Positions 1 to 6,944 of a DNA stretch of 12,922 nucleotides are shown in pieces. Position 1 is the stretch's first letter; every line of letters starts with the position of its first letter. Source of the DNA: Verrucomicrobiota bacterium (lineage in GTDB: Bacteria > Verrucomicrobiota > Verrucomicrobiia > Limisphaerales > CAIQOK01); contig JANYDP010000072.1 in assembly GCA_025363535.1 (NCBI GenBank), forward strand, positions 1-12,922, given 5' to 3'. Position numbers and translations under genes: made by a program. The notes below the pieces were generated by a model that ran no database searches, was not told the DNA's origin, and saw only the letters and a list, made by a program, of their open reading frames with translations.

Positions 1-180
1 GTCGCGCGTTGGGCTGGTGAACGTCTGCGGCGAGACGTTGAGCACGCGGTTGTAGAGCACGTTCAGGATGTCCATGCAGGACAATCCGCCGCCGGTGTGG
101 CCCGCGCCGGCGTTGACGATGAGCCGCAACATCGCACGGCGCAGCGAGACAGCTTTCAATTGAAGTTCGTGGTCGGTCAT
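1..180 (-). CDS. Transketolase, N-terminal subunit (partial, 3' end off the left edge)
   Basis: Only the first 60 codons are visible, starting with ATG at 178-180. Transketolase is a cytoplasmic thiamine-diphosphate enzyme that moves two-carbon ketol units between sugar phosphates in the pentose phosphate pathway. The visible protein has the family's N-terminal helix followed by GHTGGGLSCMDILNVLY (His at residue 28), which matches the cofactor-binding GHxGGxLS region. This form, with a short N-terminus and an ILxxLY continuation, is closer to split N-terminal transketolase subunits than to the full-length E. coli type, so a C-terminal subunit gene would be expected further left. No Shine-Dalgarno sequence precedes the ATG, only the AT-rich run TTTATTTTCC. 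The gene follows a block of repeats, and a diverged copy of its first 16 codons lies upstream at 510-557. Family assignment is firm. Split versus full-length is inferred. Confidence 0.87.
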   Translation of the reverse strand, partial: MTDHELQLKAVSLRRAMLRLIVNAGAGHTGGGLSCMDILNVLYNRVLNVSPQTFTSPTRD

Positions 181-194
181 GGAAAATAAATTTT

Positions 195-249
195 AACCAC
201 GAAACACACCAAAAGGAATTCGGGAAATTTCCGTTCGCGTGATTCGCGG
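195..249. repeat. AACCACGAAA-type boundary repeat before the transketolase start
   Basis: The plus strand reads AACCACGAAACACACC at 195-210, followed by a reverse-oriented TTCGCGTGATTCGCG at 234-248, so the block has a loose inverted-repeat character. The leading half is nearly the same as the sequence at 12046-12077 read on the minus strand. It is non-coding in every convincing sense. Its role is unknown; it could be a decayed repeat or part of the adjacent palindromic element. Confidence 0.55.
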
Positions 250-262
250 CGCGGCGCAGCGC
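249..262. repeat. Left copy of a 14-bp direct repeat flanking element A
   Basis: GCGCGGCGCAGCGC occurs at 249-262 and again, unchanged and in the same orientation, at 511-524, so it brackets palindromic element A. It could be an insertion-site duplication. The element itself is rich in similar GCGC strings, so chance or an extended element end is also possible. The right copy lies inside the transketolase-start remnant. Confidence 0.5.
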
Positions 263-267
263 ATTTG

Positions 268-491
268 ATTGCCTGAAGGGCAACAGGAATACAGCCCAGG
301 GTTGTTGGCGCGCAGCGCGAACTACCCTGGGTCAACGACCAAGAATGTTTCGCGCCCTGAAGGGGCGCAAGAGCCGTGGATGGTGTGACCGGTTCTCGCA
401 CCCCTTCAGGGTGCAATGATTTTTTGGGGACGCATACCCAGGGTAGCGCTCCGCGCAACCCTGGGCTGTATTCCATCAGCCCTTCAGGCTG
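268..491. repeat. Long nested palindromic repeat element, copy A
   Basis: This non-coding element of about 224 bp is an imperfect inverted repeat made of nested palindromes. The outer arms are GCCTGAAGGGC (271-281) and CAGCCCTTCAGGCTG (477-491). Inside these are GAATACAGCCCAGGGTTG and its reverse complement, then ACCCTGGG and CCCAGGGT arms. In the middle are two 17-bp stems, GCGCCCTGAAGGGGCGC (352-368) and GCACCCCTTCAGGGTGC (398-414). It shares the central stems, the phrase GCAAGAGCCGTG and the TTTTGGGGACGC segment with copy B at 11713-11938, so both belong to one dispersed family. Transcribed from either strand it should fold strongly, which could terminate transcription or shield an RNA end. 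No transposase is encoded within it. The open frame across it is an artefact of repeat DNA. Confidence 0.85.
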
Positions 492-509
492 AAAAGCCGG
501 GCCAGCCGC

Positions 510-557
510 CGCGCGGCGCAGCGCGATGGTTTTCAGTTGGAGTTCGTGATCGGTCAT
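510..557 (-). pseudogene. Diverged remnant of a second transketolase 5' end (16 codons)
   Basis: Read on the minus strand from ATG at 555-557, this stretch encodes MTDHELQLKTIALRRA, against MTDHELQLKAVSLRRA at the true transketolase start (178-180). By my count 40 of 48 bases and 13 of 16 residues agree. Four codons differ only synonymously (GAC/GAT, CTT/CTC, TTG/CTG, CGT/CGC) and the three residue changes are conservative (A/T, V/I, S/A), the pattern expected of two sequences that both evolved as coding DNA. Homology stops at codon 17, where the sequence runs into palindromic element A. The remnant begins four bases after the stop codon of the HNH-like gene. Its frame stays open through the element and ends in a TGA overlapping the ATG of the real transketolase, so a short leader peptide could be made, but I see no sign it is functional. 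Confidence 0.7.
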
Positions 558-561
558 GACG

Positions 562-1410
562 TTATGCGTTGGCAAAAGCCCCAACAGGATCAAAGCCAAA
601 TCGTAGAAATGCTTCCCGGCGCAAAAGCCCTTTTAGGAGTCGTGATTGGTGAGCAAGGTCATGTGCTACGGGATGTGCGGCAACCAATCCGGCAGAATGG
701 GTGAATAGGTTTCCCTCGTTCACAGCATGGGGAGCGCCCTCAGTTCCATCGTAAATGTGGTGAATGTGCCATCCTTCGCATCCGCACTTTGGACGGATTC
801 CGCCGGCGGCAAGAAACGCCATTATCGCCGGGCCATTGCTTCGGGTGTCAGGATCATGTATGCCAAGCCGCCGGAGACGCTCGGCAACATCTTGAGGATA
901 CTGATGTGGTCGCAACCCGTCTCCGCGCGTGCATCCCGGCCAGAGCAACGCACCGACCTGCGGCCACTCAAAGAAACGCTCTGGTTCAGCGCAGCTTCCC
1001 ATTATGGCCGACCATTGAGTCAAAGGAGTAAACTCTGGTTTAGTAAGCTGTTGAAGCCAGTGTGGCCAAGGTTCTGTGCTCAAGAAGTAAAGGCGATGAG
1101 AAGAACCTGGGTGGATGACCGCACCATTTCCGCCAACCTCCGCGAGATATGCCTCTGCTCGCTCGCGAAATGATACTGCGAGACCAGGTTGATCGAGTGT
1201 GCCAGCAGGGGACACTTTTGTAACAGAGGAGATTTCCAGCGGAATTCGCTCTCCAGTATGCGAATTTAGTAGAACCAGTGCCGTCGCACACTGAACAAAA
1301 TCAAATTCAGGCTCATCTGGGCATGAATAGACGCGATGCCGCAGGGCGGCATCCCAGCTTATGCCTGCTCGCACGGTAACAAGTTGTCGATGCTGTAGAT
1401 TCGGCTTCAT
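562..1410 (-). CDS. Uncharacterised protein with C-terminal HNH-like histidine cluster
   Basis: This 282-residue protein has no signal peptide or membrane segment and probably acts in the cytoplasm. I do not recognise residues 1-200. The C-terminal 80 residues contain CGC (209-211), then WHIHHIYDG (His215, His217, His218, Asp221), NEGNLF (Asn231, Asn234) and a run of His238, His246, His250 and His254. The order H..HH...D, N.(L), H...H resembles the beta-beta-alpha metal site of HNH nucleases, so DNA or RNA cleavage is a reasonable guess. The usual CxxC zinc knuckles are absent and no exact family is assigned. The start ATG overlaps the stop of the preceding gene (ATGA at 1407-1410), which means tight translational coupling. 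The stop lies four bases before the transketolase-start remnant. Alternatives are a metal-binding regulator or a toxin of a two-gene unit. Confidence 0.68.
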   Translation of the reverse strand: MKPNLQHRQLVTVRAGISWDAALRHRVYSCPDEPEFDFVQCATALVLLNSHTGERIPLEISSVTKVSPAGTLDQPGLAVSFRERAEAYLAEVGGNGAVIHPGSSHRLYFLSTEPWPHWLQQLTKPEFTPLTQWSAIMGSCAEPERFFEWPQVGALLWPGCTRGDGLRPHQYPQDVAERLRRLGIHDPDTRSNGPAIMAFLAAGGIRPKCGCEGWHIHHIYDGTEGAPHAVNEGNLFTHSAGLVAAHPVAHDLAHQSRLLKGLLRREAFLRFGFDPVGAFANA

Positions 1411-1865
1411 TTTGACGTCCCCGAAACATGGTGGCCATCCTCCGTCTGGCTTCGAGGCTGCACAATTCCCAACTCATTACGCCGCTCTACAAGAGAAGAT
1501 ATCCAAGCTCTAAAGCCTGCCGGAAAGACCGAAAGGTTGCCAGACAGGGCTTCAGTTACTTTCAAAACCATGTCCTCGGCAGATGATGAACAATCACCAG
1601 CAGTGGTGATTAGCTGGAAATCTGCGACGTATTTGAGTCCATATTCGTGGTGGAGCAGCTTGTGATGCTTCCGCGCCAATGCATAAATATGACTTTGAGA
1701 GTTTTCCTTCACGAATTCTTGTGTCGGGACGTCTGCGTCTCGAAGCAGCATTCCGAACGGCCCAAAACTCACACCATTTTCATCCCTCTTAAATACGTCC
1801 GCTCTGTTCCACCGATACTTTTGCAAGGCAGATCGAATCCGTTCTATGTTTAGCTCGTTGTTCAT
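1407..1865 (-). CDS. Hypothetical protein, coupled partner of the HNH-like protein
   Basis: I cannot assign this 152-residue protein to a family. It has no signal peptide or transmembrane helix. It opens with a helical segment (NIERIRSALQKYRW), has a basic, histidine-rich middle (ARKHHKLLHHEYGLKY, about residues 64-79) and a predicted helical end containing WISSLVERRNELG, followed by a polar, low-complexity tail. Its reading frame overlaps the next gene by ATGA, so the two are very likely made together and may work as a pair. It begins 18 bases after the isomerase stop, with no clear Shine-Dalgarno sequence. The DNA here looks visibly richer in A and T than the neighbouring sugar genes, hinting that the pair was acquired separately. 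The gene-small-then-gene-large order with stop-start overlap is common in antitoxin-toxin and immunity-effector units, but that role is only inferred. Confidence 0.7.
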   Translation of the reverse strand: MNNELNIERIRSALQKYRWNRADVFKRDENGVSFGPFGMLLRDADVPTQEFVKENSQSHIYALARKHHKLLHHEYGLKYVADFQLITTAGDCSSSAEDMVLKVTEALSGNLSVFPAGFRAWISSLVERRNELGIVQPRSQTEDGHHVSGTSK

Positions 1866-1883
1866 GGTTGCGACACTCGAATT

Positions 1884-3305
1884 TCATTGGTGCCTGCAAA
1901 CTTCCCACCCGAAATAATTCCCGAATGCCTCGGCCAGAATTTCCGCCGAGTGTGATTGCGTCATGACGACGTGATGTTCAAAACCTTTTTCGCAGACGTG
2001 GCGCAAAACTTTTTGCAGGTTCGGCACTTTGGCCACAGCGCGGTTGCCGAAAGTTTTGAGTTCGTCGTTCGTGAGTTCGCCTTCGCCGACGTAGCAGCGG
2101 ATTTTGCCCTCGGTATCGGCGGTGGTGATGCGGCCGTAGGTCAGCGGGCCGGCGGGCGTGCGACCGTCGAGCGCGCCGTAGGTGTTTTCCACGCCGAGAA
2201 TGCTGCCGAGGATCGGCGCGGTGGAAATTTTGATGTCGGGCAAAAATGATTTCGCCCAGTTGCCGCAATGGAAGAGGACGCACTTGTCGTCATCGTCCGC
2301 GTAATTGTTGTTCCAGTCCACGAGCGCGGCGGGGGTGCAACCGGCAAGCTGCATCGCGTGCATCGTCAGCACGCCGGTGACATCCACTTCGCAGGCGCTC
2401 GGCATGAACTTCTCGCTCATCATGCTCATCAACGTGCAGACGTTGCAGCCGTAATTTTCCTGCACGCTCGTCCAGCATTGGATGGCAGTGGCATCGAGAT
2501 GATTCGCGTCCATCCACTCGGTCAGCACCACGCCCATCTTGGCCATCTGCACGAGCTTTTCGTTCGGCACGCCGGGCGCGGGGGCGTAGCCGGTGATTTC
2601 CTTGAGCTTGGCTTTCACCGCAGCGGCTTGCGCGTCGAGTTTGTTGGCTTTGCCGATGATTTCAGAAAGATCAACGGTCGTCACACTGATGCCGTGACGC
2701 TCGAGAATTTTTTCCGAGTAACGAACCGTGTTGAACGCGCCCGGCCTCGCGCCGACCGCGCCGAGTCGCACGCCGAGAACGCCATTCACGACACGGCACA
2801 CGCCGAGAAACTGCTGCAAATCTTTTTCAAAGCCCGTCGAGGTCGGATGCGAAACGTGTTTGCTCGTCAGCGAAAACTTGATGCCAGCCTGCACGAGATT
2901 GTTCGTCACGGAAATTTTTCCGCAGAACGCGTCGCGGCGGCGCGCGGGGGAAAGCTGCTTGAGGTCGTCGGGATAGCCTTGAATCAAAACCGGCACGTTC
3001 AATTTCGCCATCTTCAGTGTGTCAGCCACGCCTTTTTCGTCGCCGAAGTTCGGCAGGCAGACGAGCACGCCGTCAATTTCCCCGGCGTGCTTGCGAAAGA
3101 GTTCGGCGCACTTGCGCGCGTCGGCGTGCGTCTCCACGCCGCCGAGCTTGGAATCAGTTTCACCAAGCTGGATGGCCTTGATTCCAAACTTGGCGAAGAC
3201 CTTCGCCAGGTCGGCGCGGGCTTCGGTGACAAGCTGGTCGGGAAAAAAGTCACGGTTGCCGTAGATCACGCCGAGCGTCGGCGATTTCAGAGTGACGGTT
3301 TTCAT
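1884..3305 (-). CDS. L-fucose/L-arabinose isomerase family protein
   Basis: This 473-residue cytoplasmic protein belongs to the FucI/AraA fold family, metal-dependent enzymes that interconvert aldoses and ketoses such as L-fucose/L-fuculose or L-arabinose/L-ribulose. The N-terminal Rossmann-like domain (about 1-165) starts with LGVIYGNRDFFP and contains VLVCLPNFGDEKG. The central part carries WTSVQENYG (Glu283) and SACEVDVTG (Glu306, Asp308). The C-terminal domain has EHHVVMTQSH (His444, His445, His452). The spacing of about 25 residues between Glu283 and Asp308, and about 140 to the late histidines, resembles the Glu-Asp-His Mn site of FucI, but the exact ligands need an alignment. It starts 38 bases after the DUF3826 stop, in the same operon as arabinan- and pectin-degrading enzymes, so L-arabinose or a deoxysugar is the likeliest substrate. 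The substrate cannot be read from sequence; sulfoquinovose isomerases also belong to this wider fold. Confidence 0.85.
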   Translation of the reverse strand: MKTVTLKSPTLGVIYGNRDFFPDQLVTEARADLAKVFAKFGIKAIQLGETDSKLGGVETHADARKCAELFRKHAGEIDGVLVCLPNFGDEKGVADTLKMAKLNVPVLIQGYPDDLKQLSPARRRDAFCGKISVTNNLVQAGIKFSLTSKHVSHPTSTGFEKDLQQFLGVCRVVNGVLGVRLGAVGARPGAFNTVRYSEKILERHGISVTTVDLSEIIGKANKLDAQAAAVKAKLKEITGYAPAPGVPNEKLVQMAKMGVVLTEWMDANHLDATAIQCWTSVQENYGCNVCTLMSMMSEKFMPSACEVDVTGVLTMHAMQLAGCTPAALVDWNNNYADDDDKCVLFHCGNWAKSFLPDIKISTAPILGSILGVENTYGALDGRTPAGPLTYGRITTADTEGKIRCYVGEGELTNDELKTFGNRAVAKVPNLQKVLRHVCEKGFEHHVVMTQSHSAEILAEAFGNYFGWEVCRHQ

Positions 3306-3343
3306 GTGAAGATATTGTTGAAGAAATTGCGCGCGGGTTCAAC

Positions 3344-4009
3344 TTAATGCGCAGCCGGAGAATTGGTCGAAGCTGCGGCGGGTTTCATTTTCTTGGGCGA
3401 GGACACACCCTGTGCCGAAAGGTAGTTGTTAATTTTCCCCTTGTAGCGATTGAAGATCGCGGACTTCTCGTCGGAGCTGCCGCCGTCCATCGCTTCCTCG
3501 CGGGCGTCTTTCAACAACTCCAGCACACGCTGCTTGTTTGGCTCGGACATGTTCGGATACTCGTTAAGATAACCCGTGTAGGTGAACTGGACTTTGCCGT
3601 AGGTCATCTTGTCTTTGACCTTCTCCACCTGTTCGGGCGTGAGTTCGGCGGAGAGGGCGGTGAGAAATTTTTCATGCACCGTCTTGACCGACGCCTTGAA
3701 TTGATCGGCTGCCGCGCCTTTGGCAGCTTTGCGTTTGGCATCGTTGGCGTCATGCCAGTCGCGCAGCGTGCGATACTGCGCGGTTAGAACATCGTGAACT
3801 GAGTTTGTCTTGGCGGGCTCTTTCAACTCCAGCACCGCGAGAATATCCGCGACCCGTTTCTCGATGGCCTGAGTGTAGGCGGCTTCGATTTCTTCAGGCG
3901 ACTTGGCCGGCGCGGTTTCGTTGGTCTGGGCGGCGGAAAGGGCCAGGTTGCCGGCAACCAGCGAGAACACGACGATGAGGCTGCCAAGGCGGGGAAGGTT
4001 GATGTTCAT
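3344..4009 (-). CDS. Secreted DUF3826 family protein
   Basis: The 221-residue product has an N-terminal signal peptide (residues 1 to about 27: LIVVFSLVAGNLALSAA) and so is exported. The rest matches the pattern I know for DUF3826: a helical region, then ELTPEQVEKVKDKMTYGKV (about 122-140), a YLNEYPNMSEPNK segment, and the closing signature AREEAMDGGSS...FNRYKGKINNYLSAQG (about 169-201). The biochemical role of DUF3826 is not known to me. In Bacteroidetes and Verrucomicrobia it recurs beside pectate and rhamnogalacturonan lyases, as here, where it begins 17 bases after the pectate lyase stop. The tail (KKMKPAAASTNSPAAH) is low-complexity. The start follows the lyase directly without a clear Shine-Dalgarno sequence. 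A periplasmic or surface helper of pectin breakdown is the natural inference. Confidence 0.87.
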   Translation of the reverse strand: MNINLPRLGSLIVVFSLVAGNLALSAAQTNETAPAKSPEEIEAAYTQAIEKRVADILAVLELKEPAKTNSVHDVLTAQYRTLRDWHDANDAKRKAAKGAAADQFKASVKTVHEKFLTALSAELTPEQVEKVKDKMTYGKVQFTYTGYLNEYPNMSEPNKQRVLELLKDAREEAMDGGSSDEKSAIFNRYKGKINNYLSAQGVSSPKKMKPAAASTNSPAAH

Positions 4010-4026
4010 TTAGATAAATTCGTTCG

Positions 4027-6825
4027 TCACTGGAAAGAAATGGCGCGGTAAAATCGTTGCTGCGACGCCGGCAGGCCGGGCGGCGAAAATAATTGGGCGG
4101 ATGCCGTCGCGGTCAGGTTTGTCCAGGTGTTCCAGGTGGACATATCGTCCGAATATTGAATGAGAAAGTAGAAGCCCGGCTCGCCGGTGAACTGCAACTG
4201 TGCGGTGGCGTTGGTCAGGGACAGGCCCAACTGTGAAGACGGACGCGCGCTGACATGCACACCGATGGTGTTCGTCATCGTGCCGCCTTGAGTATCGCTG
4301 ACGGAAAATTTGAAGCTGCCCAGACCATAAAAGCCTGCCGTGGGCGTGAAGCGCGCACTCTTCCCGCCGGGGAGCAAACTGATGGTGCCGTTCGTCGGAT
4401 TGGAAACCACGTAGGTCGGCGAGGCGTTCGTGAAACCGCGCGTAAGCTGCGTCAGATCCAAATCCACGCTTGCGTTGCGGGTGCAGTCAATGTGGCTGGT
4501 GGCAAGCCAATTCAAATAATCTTCCAGATTCGTGTATTCGTCTCCATCGGGATCGCCGTTGCTGTCGGAGAAATCGCCGACTGTAGAATTAGGATTCAGC
4601 CCCTTGGCCAGCTCCCACCAGTCGGGCAGGCCGTCATGATCGCTGTCCCAGCCGACGGGGCGCTGAATGGCAGGATAATTTTCCCAGCCGCCAACGTCGT
4701 CCTGGGAATTCGGCAATCCGGGTGATCCGCCATACGGCCCGGTGCCGGTATAGGTGTAAGTGCCGTCCAGCGTCTCACGAATGACGCGGGCATCGTGATC
4801 GTCAATCAGCGGCTGATTACAGCCCACGTCGGACAACACAAGCTTGTAGGCGTTCGTGGCGGTATCGAGCGTGGCATACGACGGAAAGAACGGCGCGCCG
4901 ACCCAGACGGGATAATTCGTAGGCACGGTGCCAGTGCCGTTCGACGCCGTGCGACCAACGGATTGGTTCGACAAACCGAATCGCCCGGGCATGACGTTGT
5001 TGGTGAAATAATATTGCTGCGTGCCGGGGAAATTGTCGTACTGCGCATTGAGCGCATAATAAAAGGAGGTGGCCGCGCCGGGCTTGTAATAGTTGGCGAC
5101 GAAGTTGACCTCGTGTGCACCACCGTCGGTCGTGCGATGACCCCAGTTGTAAATGACGTTGTTGAAAATATCCAAGCGCCCCGCAAAGTTCGCCGCCGCG
5201 TCCAGACCACCCGCCATGCTCCAGTTACGGCCTTCGTTATGCGCGAGCAGGTTGTGATGCAGGCTCGCGATGTCGCCGCCCACACTCGCCGCGTAGCCGT
5301 GCGCGGTGCCCGCCGGATAATTCTGATGCCCGGCGATATTGAGCGCCTCGGAAATCAGCGACCGCTGGAACGTGACGTTCTTGGAGGTGCGCGTGCTCAA
5401 TTCTTCGTCAATGCCCCAACTGATTGAGACGTGATCCATGATGCAATGGTCGCTGCCGCTCAGGCCGGAACCGTTCAGCGTGGTGCCGGAAATATTTCCG
5501 GGCCGGGAACGCATGTTGCGCATGATGAGATCGCGGCCACCGCTGACACCGAGCTGATACTTGCGCGTGCAAATGCCTTTGCCCGGTGCCGTCTGCCCGG
5601 CCAGCGTGACGTAGGGATTGAACTGGCTGATGATCAAATCCGATTCGAGCGTGATGAGGCCGGAGACGGCGAAGACCACGGTGCGCGGGCCGTAGTTCGT
5701 GTTCGTCAAAGCCTCGCGCAAGCTGCCCGGCCCGCTGTCGTTGAGGTTCGTGACCTCCACCACCACGCCCCCGCGACCGCCGCGCGCAAATCGTCCGTAG
5801 CCTTCCGCGCCCGGAAACGCGAGATGACGCGGGCGAAACATCCACGTCGTTCCTTTGGTGGCATTGCCCACCGAGTCAATTTCATCCACGCGCCAGTAAT
5901 ACGTCAGCAAACTTTTCAAACCCGCGACGGTATAGTTCGTGCCGACCTGATTTGTTTTGAATTCGGAAGAAACGACCGTCGCATTTTTCACCGCGAAAAA
6001 ATTCGTGCCGAAATAAACCGCGTGCGACACCGCGTTGCTCGCCGTGGCGGTGAACCAACTTAACGTCGCGCCGCCCGTGTCGGCGTTGACGTGCTCGTCG
6101 CCGTCCGCCGGCGAAGGCGTGTTGGCGATGCGCGTGGAGTTGGGCGTGTCAATCTCGAAGCCATTGATCATCGGGTCTTTGATCGTCACCGAGCCGACGG
6201 TGTTTGTCTCCGCCGCAAAAACAATGGTCGTCACGTCGTTCGTGCTGGCGACATCGAATTCAAGATACGCCGTCGGTGCCGCCGCATTGTTCACCGCGCG
6301 AATCGTCGGCTGAAGATTATCCACCACCTGCGTGCCGTTGAGAAAAACATCCAGCGGCCCCAGCGTGCCGGCGACGAGCGCATCCCAGTGATTGTGATAC
6401 GTGAGCAACGTGTGGTGGCCGGGGAAAAGTCCAGTGATGGTCATCTGAATTTGCCCGCCCGTTGCCAGCGTCGCCGGCGCAACGGTGAGGCCGTCAGAAA
6501 CCAGTTTCGCCGAACCTTGCGCGCCGGTCTGATACCAGTTGCTCAACAGGCCGGTGCCGCCCCGGCTTTGTGAAACCGCCGTCTGCGAAAAACTCACCGT
6601 GACCGTCTCATTGGAAAGCGTGGTGAAAGTCTTGCTGGCAGCATTCGTGCCGGTCGTCGCGCCGCCGGTCGTGTCCTGGCTCCATTTCGTGTAGCCCACC
6701 TCCGTGACGGTATCGAGATTCTTGGTGTCGCGATTGATGTCCACTTTGAGTTCGCCAGCGGACACAAAACCGGACGTCAACATCAACCAGCCGAGCCAAT
6801 AAATTTTCCGGTGAAACGCATTCAT
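4027..6825 (-). CDS. Multidomain secreted pectate lyase (PL1-like parallel beta-helix)
   Basis: Pectate lyases cut polygalacturonate by beta-elimination, usually with calcium. I start the 932-residue protein at ATG 6823-6825 because it is followed at once by a good signal peptide (residues 1-23, IYWLGWLMLTSGFVSA). The frame stays open upstream to 6996, but that stretch overlaps the end of the GH127 gene and looks non-coding. Domains in order: an N-terminal beta-sandwich (about 24-226); a fibronectin-III-like domain (about 230-331, TYYWRVDEID); the lyase beta-helix (about 336-680) opening with AFPGAEGYGRFARGGRGG and LNDSGPGSLREAL and containing SDHCIMDHVSISWG and HHNLLAHNEGRN; an Asp-rich EF-hand-like calcium segment (about 727-771, DSDHDGLPDWWE and DSNGDPDGDEYTN); an Ig/cadherin-like domain (about 800-858); and a C-terminal module (865-932) ending in RFYR, of a kind common in verrucomicrobial secreted proteins. 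The PL1 subfamily is not resolved. Confidence 0.9.
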   Translation of the reverse strand: MNAFHRKIYWLGWLMLTSGFVSAGELKVDINRDTKNLDTVTEVGYTKWSQDTTGGATTGTNAASKTFTTLSNETVTVSFSQTAVSQSRGGTGLLSNWYQTGAQGSAKLVSDGLTVAPATLATGGQIQMTITGLFPGHHTLLTYHNHWDALVAGTLGPLDVFLNGTQVVDNLQPTIRAVNNAAAPTAYLEFDVASTNDVTTIVFAAETNTVGSVTIKDPMINGFEIDTPNSTRIANTPSPADGDEHVNADTGGATLSWFTATASNAVSHAVYFGTNFFAVKNATVVSSEFKTNQVGTNYTVAGLKSLLTYYWRVDEIDSVGNATKGTTWMFRPRHLAFPGAEGYGRFARGGRGGVVVEVTNLNDSGPGSLREALTNTNYGPRTVVFAVSGLITLESDLIISQFNPYVTLAGQTAPGKGICTRKYQLGVSGGRDLIMRNMRSRPGNISGTTLNGSGLSGSDHCIMDHVSISWGIDEELSTRTSKNVTFQRSLISEALNIAGHQNYPAGTAHGYAASVGGDIASLHHNLLAHNEGRNWSMAGGLDAAANFAGRLDIFNNVIYNWGHRTTDGGAHEVNFVANYYKPGAATSFYYALNAQYDNFPGTQQYYFTNNVMPGRFGLSNQSVGRTASNGTGTVPTNYPVWVGAPFFPSYATLDTATNAYKLVLSDVGCNQPLIDDHDARVIRETLDGTYTYTGTGPYGGSPGLPNSQDDVGGWENYPAIQRPVGWDSDHDGLPDWWELAKGLNPNSTVGDFSDSNGDPDGDEYTNLEDYLNWLATSHIDCTRNASVDLDLTQLTRGFTNASPTYVVSNPTNGTISLLPGGKSARFTPTAGFYGLGSFKFSVSDTQGGTMTNTIGVHVSARPSSQLGLSLTNATAQLQFTGEPGFYFLIQYSDDMSTWNTWTNLTATASAQLFSPPGLPASQQRFYRAISFQ

Positions 6826-6944
6826 GACAACGCCGCAGCATAACACGAACGCGATGTTTCTGGTTTTGAATTTCTGCGAAATACCATGAGAAAACTGCGG
6901 CGTGGCAAAGGCATCTCTCCTGTGATTCTTTACGTTCTCTGCGG
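6826..6944 (-). other. Short spacer between the GH127 gene and the pectate lyase
   Basis: This 119-bp stretch lies between the GH127 stop and the chosen pectate lyase start and could hold the lyase ribosome entry site. On the minus strand it begins with an AACCGCAGAGAACG motif (within 6919-6948, overlapping the GH127 stop codon) and contains AGGAGAG soon after. No clear promoter or terminator stem is visible. The longer upstream lyase frame would run through this spacer, but its residues resemble no secreted-protein N-terminus. Confidence 0.45.

Noticed and set aside
268..491. CRISPR array
   Set aside because: The repeated units are inverted nested stems, not regularly spaced direct repeats with unique spacers, and no cas genes are present.
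177..599. A 140-codon minus-strand open frame covering the repeat block
   Set aside because: It begins inside the HNH-like gene's end, takes in the transketolase-start remnant and then translates palindromic element A; residues such as HPEGVRE are the signature of the repeat, not of a protein family.
727..1173. Plus-strand 148-codon frame opposite the HNH-like gene
   Set aside because: The minus-strand frame is longer, has the ATGA overlap with its upstream neighbour and a coherent metal-ligand cluster; the plus-strand product lacks recognisable features.
3317..3343. Small inverted repeat GTTGAA...TTCAAC between the DUF3826 stop and the isomerase start
   Set aside because: Six-base stem with a 15-base loop and no T-run; too weak to call a terminator, and it would separate genes that look co-transcribed.
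2268..3347. A 359-codon plus-strand open frame opposite the isomerase
   Set aside because: It mirrors the high-GC third-position pattern of a well-supported isomerase gene on the other strand, and its Arg/His/Ala-rich product resembles nothing.
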